From NCBI GenBank assembly GCA_015146655.1, contig VKHL01000029.1:124001-188000 (forward strand): a stretch of 64,000 nt of DNA. The letters are read 5' to 3'. Below the pieces are notes generated by a model, which ran no database searches, was not told the DNA's origin, and worked only from the letters and a program-made list of their open reading frames with translations. Position numbers and translations under genes: made by a program. Of the stretch, positions 54,699-64,000 are shown one piece after another; the first letter of the stretch is position 1; each line of letters starts with the position of its first letter. The stretch comes from Ochromonas danica. Its lineage: Eukaryota > Sar > Chrysophyceae > Chromulinales > Chromulinaceae.

Positions 54699-56527
54699 AT
54701 GTTTCTAAAGAGAAGAGCGAGCAAGCTGCTGGGAATCAAAGCGGAGAAGTTCATCCTCACTGTGGAGATTCTTGACTTACACGTGGACTTGGCGAGAGCT
54801 GAAAAGGCGGAGCCCAAGCCTCTCCCTGGTGCTAGTTATGTGCTCTGCTTGGAGAAGCGTGGCAGATCTGCCACATCCGCGAAGAGGACGATCGCTTTAG
54901 ACCAAAGTGGAGTTAATCCTCTTGCTGAGGGACGCGTCAGTACAACTTTGCTTTCCGCCTTCTCTATCCCTGTGCTTGAGAGACTGCAAATGATTATTAC
55001 TCTATACAAAGACAGCAGTAGTTCCTCTGGCTATCGTAACAAAACAGTGAAAATTGTCTGGAAGGTCTTCCAATCCGATCCTGTCCTGGGAATTGAAATA
55101 TGCCCACCCTTTGCTGTGGCTGCTTTGCGAGTGGACGAGTTGGTTGCTAAAGACATCAACTTGAATGGTGAGACCGAGCTGACGATTCCTTTCGACGGAC
55201 TCCCCAATTCCTTTGTAAAGCTTCGAGCAAGTGCTGTTTCCATCGCTGCGACGGCGGGTGACGAAGGAGAGGAGGCGTCGTCTGGCAGCGAGGTGGGCTT
55301 CGACTATGACGACCTTCTCATTGCAGAAGAGCATAGCACCCCCAATAGTGCAACAAAAGCCACTTCTTTATCTCGAAGAAATAGCTATCATGTCGCACGA
55401 CGAAGCAGCTATTTGGCCGAGAACACTTCCCCTTCCAACAGACCGCCAGCCGCAGGTCGTCGCAGTTTTGTTGTGCAAAGAGCAAAGAGCCACCTGTCTT
55501 CTCTTTTCTCAGAAATAAAAGAAGATGATAAAGAAGATGCGTCCTTTGACGAGTTGGCGAATAGCACGTTAGAAATGCTTGACGAAAGACTTTCCACGAT
55601 CGGCCCGCCCCCAGACTTCTTGGCATCTCCTATTTTACCTCGCAGTAGAGGCAGCTCTCGTGCCACTCCTTTATCCATGTCAGTTTCTTTGCCAAGAATG
55701 AAGAAGTTGATCGAATCTCCTCGCGACTCCCCTGTGAGTATTTCCTTCATTTTTTATTCACATTATCTCTGACAGTTTCCCGCTGTTTGGAATAGTCTGT
55801 TCGCAATAAAAAGTCCACTCGTTCTGAGAAGAACTATTCTTGGACCAAGACTTTGTTTACGTTGGCGGTACAAGAGGTGCGCAAACTTCGCGAACGCGTG
55901 CATGCATTGGAAAGCAAAGAGCTTTTATCCCTGTCACATGAAGAGGAAAGAGAGTCTCAAAGTCAGTTACTTGAAGAAAAAGATCGAGAGATATGCACTC
56001 TTCGAGACCAACTAAGCGCCTTACAAGAGAAGTTGAAGGTCTTAGAGGACACTCGAGCGGCCAGCGATGGCGAGGACGATATGAATAGTGAGGATATAGA
56101 ACCTAGCATTCGCCAGTCCTTCCTTGTCTCCCCAGATCGACTTCGAGGGTTAACTGTGTCTGAACTGGACGAGAATAGTCTGGCACAGATGGAAATCTTA
56201 CGCACAGAGGTAGGGTTTTTCCAAAATCAAGCCGCAGCGTTGCTTCAGGAGCAAGAAGAGCTTCGCTTTGGATTAAGAGACGCTGCGAACAAGATTGTCG
56301 AATCATGTCTTCAAAGAGCTGAGCTGGAGTGCGAACTAGAAGATGTCAATACCGAACTTGCGGATTACAAAGACTTGAATGCAGCTCTTCTGGCAGATCT
56401 TGAAGCTGCAAAAAAGAAGAATTTCTTCGCTGCCAGAAGCGCTCAACGCTACCGCGAATTATACACCCAACTCGAAGTAAAGTATCGATCGAGTTTTATT
56501 CCTTCCGCTTCCAATGAAAGGCTGTGA
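54699..56527 (+). CDS. NT-C2 (EEIG/EHBP1-type) domain and coiled-coil protein
   Basis: Two exons (54699-55733 and 55796-56527) encode 588 residues. Residues about 14-190 look like an N-terminal C2 domain of the EEIG1/EHBP1 class: EKFILTVEILDLHVDL, SYVLCLEKRGRSATS, KTVKIVWKVFQSDPVLG, ETELTIPFDGLP. That class binds membranes and links endocytic vesicles to actin. The middle is Ser/Arg-rich with several RRxSY-type phosphosites. Exon 2 is nearly all coiled coil (LRERVHALESKELL, EKDREICTLRDQLSALQEKL, ELECELEDVNTELADYKDL). I chose ATG 54699 because it lies 12 residues before the first strand. The domain call rests on pattern only. Confidence 0.62.
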
Positions 56528-57128
56528 ATGGTTAGCATCTTTTGTTTTGCCGATTAGTTTCTAGAAATAGGCTATGACGCTTCCAATCTTTCCTTCTTTT
56601 TTGAACTTTTGATATGATTTATTTTGGGTTTACTAGTAACTCATACCGGTTGAATGATTTTAGAAGTATTTGATTGTTCAACTACAACGTCCATTGACTG
56701 AAGCTTGAACTTAAATCCTTAAGAACAAAGCGCGTTAGAGTTTTGGATGAGAGTTGTAAGGTTTAGACGTTGGCTGGGAGCTGGGAGGATGTAAACTATC
56801 AACCAATTGAGAGATCTGGAGGAGAAATCTCTCAATCTTGACGATTGGTCGATCTCTAGATCTAAAGGGTTTCCACCAAGATAAGGGATTACGTTTTATT
56901 TCCCAATAATCGCGTTTTTCACCAAAAGGACGTCTGCTGTCTGGCTGACTGGCCGCCTAGACTATCCTCCTCTCAGTGCCAACAACAACAGCCAAGTCTC
57001 TCAGTTGTCTGATCAGATCAACTATCAACAACTATCTTACTCTTCCAACTCCAGCTGGAGCTCTCATTGCGAGATTGCCGACTTCTTTTTCTTTTATGTC
57101 CTTCTATCCATTGTTTATACTTTAGGTG
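56528..57128. other. Intergenic, no gene seen
   Basis: The stretch holds the 3' UTR of the NT-C2 gene and the upstream region of the PX-PH-UBA gene. A splice-acceptor-like TTTATACTTTAG directly before ATG 57129 suggests a leader intron. Confidence 0.4.
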
Positions 57129-60100
57129 ATGGAGTTTATCGGAAAATGGTCTGTAACATCGGACTTTATCGAGCAGGAGAAGAAGTGTGACGATGACGAC
57201 GAGGTCATGATCCCAGTGATTCAAGACCACCCCATCTTCCAAGCCATTTGCTCAAATGACTCAAAGGATTCTTCTGCTTCTGAACCCTCTCTTCTCCAAG
57301 AAGAAAAGCACTTGATTATTACTGCGAGAAGTGAAAACAATGAAGAGTGTTTGATTATGGCAGTTTTCCAAGGCGAGCGCATTCTTGCCTGCCAGGAGTA
57401 CCCTCTCACACTCTTCAGTGCTGAAGAATCCTCTACAGGGAAGATAATTCATATCATACAAAATTTGAAAGAACCTTACCGCAAGCTCAGTATTCTGCAC
57501 CTTTCCGCTCGTTCCACCAATTGCGCCTGTGAGCACCTCATAGTGGAGCGACACGATGTCCTTCGTATCGTGCTAAGCGCCTCATCTACAGATGGTTCTT
57601 TACACTATGTGAGCAAGTGCCTGCGAAGAGTGGCAGACTATATCGTTGAAAACAACAAAAAGTTTGAGACGGACATGGGCACTGTGGGATGGGATATGCT
57701 CAAGTACTGGCCGTCTAATGTTATCGAGCTGTGTGAGGTTAAGATTATTCGTGTTAAAGGATTACTTCAGGACTCATCACAAGGGCAGAGTGAGCATAGA
57801 GAAGAAGTGCTTTGGTCGTTGGACCAGTCTATCGAAGACGTGAAAAAGAATGTTTATAATAGTACACTTTACAACGATCCAGCGAATAAGCTGTACTTTA
57901 CCATTCAAATCGCCTCTGGGAAAGTTATTTGGAGGGTGAGTCGATCTCACCAAGAAGTATTCGCTCTGATGCAGTTCATGAAAGAACAAGCGCAGGCCAG
58001 TGGATCCACAGAGACCTTCTTCCAGAAAGGCCCTCCAGCCTTGTCATGGAAGAGCTATGTTGAATTCCATCGCATGGTTCTTGCCTTCGAGAATCTTCTT
58101 CGCTTGTTTTTCCAGCAGGCTGCCTATCTGAATCAGAACCACGTCAATGCGCTCTGCTCCTTCTTTCAGGTGAGACATTGTTACTTGCTCAGATGGCTTT
58201 GTTCCTCAGATGCAATCAACCTTATCGATTGTGAATGAAATTGATAATAGATTCCTGCGCATTTGGATGGAAATCAAGTTCGCCTAGTGGAGACGATGAT
58301 CGAAGAAGACAGTCTCTTGTGCGAAGGAGGGGAGGAAGCGAAGCGACCTTTTGTTTCTTACCGTCTAGACTTCCTCAATCTCGATAAATTACGTCTGCCT
58401 CCTGAAGAGATAAAGGAGATCCCTTCTCGTCCTTCTGGCGCCTCTGTCCTCCCGCCAACTTCTCCCACCAACTCTTTGTCTGGGCAGAATGGAAGTAAAC
58501 CAGGCCCCTCGATTTATCAAAGCAACCAATTTGCTCCAAATGCATCTTCATTACTAAAGCCAGGTAGTCGCCGGAGTTTCCGGCTGGAAAAGCCTCAAAT
58601 GTTGACGCAGATCGACTCCGATAATGACAACAATTCCATCGCGGGAAGTGTTGCTACAGTGGGGAATGGGGTAGCAGCTGAATCAGCGGACAATGCTGGC
58701 TCTGGTATTGCGGAGCTGGCGGCTGATTTTGATGATGTTTCTATTGCTAGTCAGGCATCGCGACCTCTTTCGGTCAGCCTGTCATCGCCCTCCAATGGTG
58801 CTCCTGGCTTGCCTCCACGCCCAATCCCAAGCTTTCGATCTGCTTCAAGCGCAACAAACAAAGTCATCTCCTCATATGACCAAGAAGATGACAATATGAG
58901 TGATATAACAGATATCTACAACAAGTCTGCCACAGGTTTAAAAGTTATGCCTGTTGACCTCGTTTCGAATGACACTGTCAAAGCCAACATCGCGCGTGGC
59001 CTACTTCTCGGTTCTCTAGAGAAAGGAATCACTGTGATCAAGCATGGCAGAAAGGGACAGCCAAAGAAGAAGGTTCTCAAATGCGACCCTGAAGTGTCTC
59101 GGCTGTATTGGGTCTCGGAGAAGGAAGCCGAAGATCCTTTGGAAGATAACAAACACATCGAAATCAACCAGATCCGCTCTATTAGAGTAGGTACAGATAT
59201 TGATCCTGCCACATCCGAAGAGGCTCTAAAGCAAGCAGCTGCGAATGGCACAATCTCAGAGCGCAAGCTGCTGAAGACTGTACAGCAAAAAGAGAAGCTT
59301 GGACCGAAGACCTCTCCGAAGAACAAAGGACTTTTCTCGAGCTTCTTCTCTACAAAAGAGGAAGGAATTTTGTATGGCACAGCAGCCTTGAGAAGAACAT
59401 GCAAGCCAGAGCATATGGCCCTTTGCATCTCTTTCATTCTGCCCGACAGGTTTGTTTACTCTATTGCTTTTCATTCGAGTTATAGGTATCTCTGTTGACA
59501 GTCGTTCATGTCGTAGAACCTTCGATATTCAATGCCTAAATCAAAAGGATTTCAATCTTCTTTTGATCAATTTGCGAGAGATCACCAAGTTGACCATTGC
59601 AGACTCTCCTCTCTCTTCTGTTGATGTGGAGAAAGAGTCTCCGAACCAGCCTCCAATGAACAGAGAGAACGCAAACACAAATCCCTTGAAGAGCAGCATG
59701 AAATCTCGTTCCAATGTTGCCAATAAGTCTGTGCGTTTCTCAGGCGATAACTTCGAAGAAGCCGCTGTCAATCTGAGCAATACCTTGGTTGAGACTCACA
59801 GCCAGGAAACGATATCATCATCAGATGATAAGCCATCCATCCGATCAAGCGGTAGTGCAGATACTGCGTCACCATCGAAGATTATCTTTCACATGGACTC
59901 TGATGGCGATCTTGGCCGTCTGCTGGATAGAGATCCAACAGATACAATGAAACCTAAGCAATTGACTGTCCTTCCACCGGGTAGAACGTCAGCGACAGTT
60001 TCTTCCGCAGTGGATGGCAATGGTGCTGGTCGTGTGTCGCCTATTAGAATGTCTTCCACTGAGGCTTTGCAGATCGGAATGATTCTTTCGGAACAAGAGA

Positions 60101-62101
60101 AGGCTCATAAGACTAACATGTATGAATCTCTAACCACGGAAGATCATCCTACTGTGCAACATTATGTCAAGAAAGGCTACACGGTGGAAGAAGCGATTCT
60201 CAAAGTCTTTGAGAGAAAGTTTGGAGAAATCCATAACGAGGTGAGTGGGTTTTGTGGACAGATGATCTGCTTGACTGACATTTCTCTGAACTGGTTACAA
60301 CAGGACGATGAATCTGTTGGCACTGCTTCTCAAGGTGGACCTTCGCTGGGGCGCAAGTCTTCATTCTTCCCTGATTTGGCAGACGAGGCACAGGCCGGTG
60401 CTGATACGCCCGATTCAGCATCTCTTACTCATGCCCATAAACTCCAATTGAGACTGAAATCCAGCGAGGCGTTGCAAGTTGGTCTGCTGCTTTCTCAACA
60501 GGAAGAAGAGTATGGTACAAACATGTACGACTCCCTCAGACCCGAGGACGAGGAAGTCATCCGTCGATTAACCACAGATGACCATCTGACGACTTACGAG
60601 GCAGTGCTGAAGATATTCGAAGATAGATTTGTCAACAGCGATCACCCTCCAACTCCACCACCACCTTATCCCAGCGAAGAAGAGCAGTCAGCGGAACAGT
60701 CTTTACATAGAGTGGGGTCGTCGTTCTTCCCAAGAACAGACACAGTGCTTCCTTCCACTCTGCCAAGATCGCCGAATGGTTCATCACGACGATTGCTTTC
60801 CAGTGAAGCCATGGAGTTGGCTATGCTTCTTTCAGATCAGGAAGCGCGCTTTGGAACAAATATGTATGATTCATTAACTTCAGAAGATGAGTCAGAGCTA
60901 CAAATTTTGATGCAAGAAGGCCATTCGATGGAAAAAGCCGTGGAGATGATTTTCAATCGGAAGTTCTGCCCAAACAGTAGCTATGCTGCTAATTATATGC
61001 CTGCGCGTATCGTTCAGCCCCCGGCGCCTGCGACGGCTTACAACGCGGTAAGTTGCATGAGTTGAGCGTTGATTGTATCTGTTCTAACTCAGCTCTTTCT
61101 CGTTTATGTTGCAATAGCCTCCTCCTCCTCCTCCTGCTGTTGCTGTTGCTGCTCCTCAGTATGGCGGAGGCTATCCTGGCGGTCAATATGATGCTCAGTA
61201 CGCACAGGGATATCCTTCACCTCCGGCCTATCCTCAACAAGCCTATCCACCGCAAGGTTACCCACCGCAAGGTTATCAACCACAGGCGTATCCACCACAA
61301 GGATATCCACCGCAGGGGTATCCTCCACAGGGATATGCATCTCAAGGTTATCCTCAGACAGGTTACCCTGCAGGATACCCTTCGTCCTATGCAGCAGGTG
61401 GTGGATATGGGTATCCTCAGCAAGCAGGACCTTATCCTGCTGCTCCCTATGGTATGCAGCCTGTCTCTCCTTACTATGCTGCGCAAGGACAAGGGTTTCC
61501 GGGATATTATGCTCCTAATCAGGCTTTTTCGCCACAACCTTCTCCAATGGGACAGATGTACCAATCTTTTCGTCAACAGGGTCCTCCAAATTCCGGAGCA
61601 CCGACCATCCAGCACACGAATAGTGAGGATTTCTACGGAGATATTGTCCCAACCGAGCTAAGCGCTCTCGTGGTAAGTACAGTACTTCCCAGCACAGCAT
61701 ATAACGAAACTAATAGATTTGGGTTCGTGGTGTTTTAGACATCTCCAATTCGTGCAGAGTCTTTTCATCGTGTTACAGGCACTTCAGGCTCGCCGAATCG
61801 TCCGAATGGAAAATCTGTGAGTGATAGTGCCCCTGCGACAGCTGCTCCTCTTTCAGCATCATCTCCGAACAGGGAACAGCCTAAGAAGATTGTACGAAAG
61901 ATATCTCTATTTTCCAGGAAGAACTCTCAGCAAAATAATGGGAGCGACTCAACCTTTGGGGCCGGCAACAGCAAATTGAAATACAAGGAAGCTGACGTGC
62001 GATCAATCATGCAGATGGGCTTTTCGAAAGACCAAGCAGTGTGGGCATTGATACAAAACGACAACAATGTGGTCAATGCTATCTTGAGTTTGACTGGCTA
62101 A
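57129..62101 (+). CDS. Large PX-PH protein with three TNMYDSL repeats, proline-rich tract and UBA domain
   Basis: Six exons (57129-58169, 58251-59449, 59517-60240, 60304-61047, 61118-61672, 61739-62101) encode 1541 residues in continuous frame. Residues about 255-350 form a PX-like domain (YFTIQIASGKVIWRVSRSHQ, FQKGPPALSWKSYVEF, LLRLFFQQAAYL). About 585-770 read as a PH domain of the split type (ITVIKHGRKGQPKKKVL, VSRLYWVSEKE, then RTFDIQCLNQKDFNLLLINL over an intron). Three repeats of about 58 residues (about 926-988, 1041-1099, 1152-1211) share SSEAL--G-LLS-QE---GTNMYDSL--ED and end in an A-V--IF-R-F helix. A PPQGYPPQGY-type tract follows, then a C-terminal UBA domain (VRSIMQMGFSKDQAVWALIQ), which usually binds ubiquitin. 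An endosomal ubiquitin adaptor is a reasonable but unproven role. Intron 3 (63 bp) has no in-frame stop. Confidence 0.75.
61220..61345 (+). repeat. Coding PPQGYP repeat tract
   Basis: Degenerate 15-base units encoding YPPQG occur about eight times inside exon 5 of the PX-PH-UBA gene. Such tracts in other proteins drive low-affinity or phase-separating contacts. Confidence 0.8.
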
Positions 62102-62569
62102 CTACTCTCCATTCCGACTGTTGGTGAGTGAAGTGTTGTGATTGTTTTGTGGCAACCGTGGTGTGGGTTATAGAGCTGATTTCTTGTTAACTAATTTCTA
62201 TTTGGTGGAGAGGGAGAAGCTAATTGCTCTGTTATCTTTTTATTGATGTATGAATTGCTTTGTTGTTTCTTTCTGTCAGCGCACACCATTTGTATGGTTG
62301 ATGATTGGTTTGATATTTATGTATCCCCTCCTCTATTCTGTAAACACCGAGATACTGACTGACCTTCTTCTACTGTAACAATTAACTATTGTAATCAAAA
62401 TGCCTTCGATCATCAAACATCGTCTTTTTCGAGTTTTAACCCCTCTTTTGGCGTGAATATACAGCCGTGAGTGGTTTGGGTGGACAGTTGGCTTTTGATT
62501 GCAATTGAATCTATTGAAGGTTTGAGACACAACAGTCTCTTTATTTGGTCTTGCTTTATTGTGGAAGAG
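62102..62569. other. Intergenic, no gene seen
   Basis: The stretch is T-rich and separates two genes in the same orientation; the anoctamin frame is open from 62471 but has no ATG before 62570. Confidence 0.4.
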
Positions 62570-64000
62570 ATGACCGCAAGAAGGAAAAGTTTGGCACCAT
62601 CTTCCATAGAAATCCCTCAAGAAGAGTCTTCGACTGCAGGAGCTCCTCATATCATTTTACTGTCCAATTACTCTGATCCACAAGAATTGAAGCGACTGCT
62701 CAGACGAAGAGGATTTCTCGTGGAAAATCATGTCATCTATTCTTCATTGCATTCATGCTTTCAATGTGTGCTGTCACTCTCTGAGAAGCTTTACATCAAA
62801 CTTCTGGTAGAATTGGATTTGCCGTTGGTGCGCTACAAAGAGTGCAAACCGTTGGATCGACTCTTACTAAACAATGGCATTGAGAGCCTTCTAAGACGTC
62901 ATCAACAGGCTCTGAAGGTAGTTGATGTCTGGATGGCACATGACAAGCAGACCTTCGAGGGCCTTTCCCACCAAACGACTCCCCAGGCCTGGGGAGACAG
63001 CATTCGCTTTCTCTTTCAACATAGAAGCAAGGTGAATGAGATATTTGACTACTTTGGGCCTCAAGTAGCTGTCTACTTTGCTTGGCTAGATCATTACACT
63101 GAGAATCTCTACTTGCCGGCTATTGCTGGAGCGTTAGTGTTTGCACATCAATGGTCGACCATGTCGTCAGACACGCCTTACATGCCATTTTATGCCATTC
63201 TGATCGCTATTTGGAGCACAACGTTCATGGAGTTTTGGAAAAGGAAATGCTCGACTCAAGCTTATGAGTGGGGTGTGTTGAATCTGGAGGATGACGAAAT
63301 GGACGAAGAGCTTGCCATGGCCTCCAAGAAGGAGACCAGCTCTCATGTTATGCGCCTTATGCTTTCTTACTTAGTTACTCTATCTGTTCTTTACCTTTTG
63401 GTTTGCTGTATGCTTTATTATGTGGACTGCCACTTGGCTGCTTCCACGGCCTCGTCTTATTGGCTGCGACTCTACCCTTCTGTTATCTACTCTTGTACGC
63501 CCTCCATCTTCCCCATGCTCTTTGAACCTATTGTTTTCATTCTCAATGCATTTGAAGCTCATGCTACTCCTTCTTCTGAGGAGAACTCTCTCATCCTCAA
63601 ACGCTTCGCATTACAGTTTGTCAACAATTTCTGTGCGCTGCTTTACACAGCCTTTTATCGTCGAGATCTTGCCATGCTGCGCTCCTTGCTTATCTCATTA
63701 CTGGTAACCAAAGCGGTAAGTTTATAAGTGGGATGATATATTCCTGTGATTCTAACTCAGTGGTTGTGCAGATAATTAACAATATCCAAGAGCTTGGGCT
63801 GCCGATACTCAAGGCGTGGCTCTATCGAAATCGGATGGCCGTTAGGGCTTTCATTTTACATCGCCTACCCTCATTATGTGAGTTAATGGTGCGAATCAGG
63901 CTTCTTCCTTCTGCTGCCCTTGAAGAAGAGGCGGCTCGTTCTTCAAAAGAGAACGCTGACAGACAGAAACCCACTGACATGACTGCCGAGTACGTCTCCA
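62570..64000 (+). CDS. Anoctamin/TMEM16 family protein (partial, 3' end beyond window)
   Basis: Two exons are seen (62570-63715 and 63772 to the edge), 458 residues so far. The N-terminal cytosolic part is followed by the anoctamin hallmark FDYFGPQVAVYFAWLDHYT, the first helices, PFYAILIAIWSTTFMEFWKRKC (human: YALFMSLWATVFLEFWKR) and, after two more helices, KRFALQFVNNFCALLYTAFYRRD. Anoctamins are calcium-activated chloride channels or lipid scramblases; the calcium-site helices lie beyond the window, so the activity cannot be judged. The start is the first ATG of the frame. Exon 2 (IINNIQELGLPILKAWLYRN) fits the segment after the fifth helix. Confidence 0.88.

Overview
This window is nuclear DNA of a gene-dense, intron-containing unicellular eukaryote. 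It carries eukaryote-only genes (ORC4, AAR2, COX19, a BK-type potassium channel, an anoctamin, an SPX-EXS exporter), short GT-AG introns mostly of 55-90 bp, and a nuclear tRNA-Arg(ACG). Two proteins begin with a hydrophobic signal followed directly by Phe and a basic Ser/Arg-rich stretch (ALA-F at 16.5 kb, RS-F at 35.7 kb). That resembles the bipartite plastid presequences of algae with secondary plastids, so a photosynthetic stramenopile (ochrophyte) or similar alga is my best guess. This is inference; no marker gene in the window settles it.

Layout. 0-7.8 kb: ORC4 (partial, minus), a PHD-IQ-PH protein (plus), an SPX-EXS phosphate exporter (minus). 7.8-9.2 kb: a gene-poor stretch ending in a 371-bp MITE-like element. 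9.2-29 kb: a BTB protein, glycerol-3-phosphate dehydrogenase, a PX protein, a GT77-like glycosyltransferase, a secreted or plastid small protein, COX19, a BaiN/HI0933 flavoprotein, a 7TM protein, mitochondrial uS17, a two-RRM protein, a ParB-like small protein, two tandem METTL24-like genes and an F-box/LRR-like gene. 29.1-31.6 kb: a short LTR element with identical 207-bp LTRs and a 5-bp target duplication. 32.6-43.5 kb: a pseudo-receiver protein, tRNA-guanine transglycosylase, a DRIAALK-repeat protein, a TPP1-like OB plus Tudor-like protein, an EamA-type transporter and a UDP-glucuronate 4-epimerase. 43.9-50 kb: the BK-type channel with a satellite-filled intron and assembly gap, AAR2 and the tRNA. 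51-64 kb: a membrane TKL kinase with a PAS-like domain, an NT-C2 coiled-coil protein, a 1541-residue PX-PH-repeat-UBA protein, and the start of an anoctamin.

Organisation. Many genes sit head-to-head with only 100-450 bp between start codons, so shared bidirectional promoters look like the rule. There are no operons. Membrane and lipid-signalling genes (two PX, two PH, NT-C2, anoctamin, K+ channel, 7TM, kinase) are frequent, but I see no evidence that they form one pathway.

Most notable candidates: an LTR element whose first 15 bases after the 5' LTR are a perfect complement of a segment inside its own LTR (a possible self-priming arrangement), with an array of about nine hairpin modules inside it; a 273-bp identical tract between diverged tandem methyltransferase genes (gene conversion); a TPP1-like OB fold joined to a Tudor-like domain; and a new roughly 58-residue TNMYDSL repeat family.
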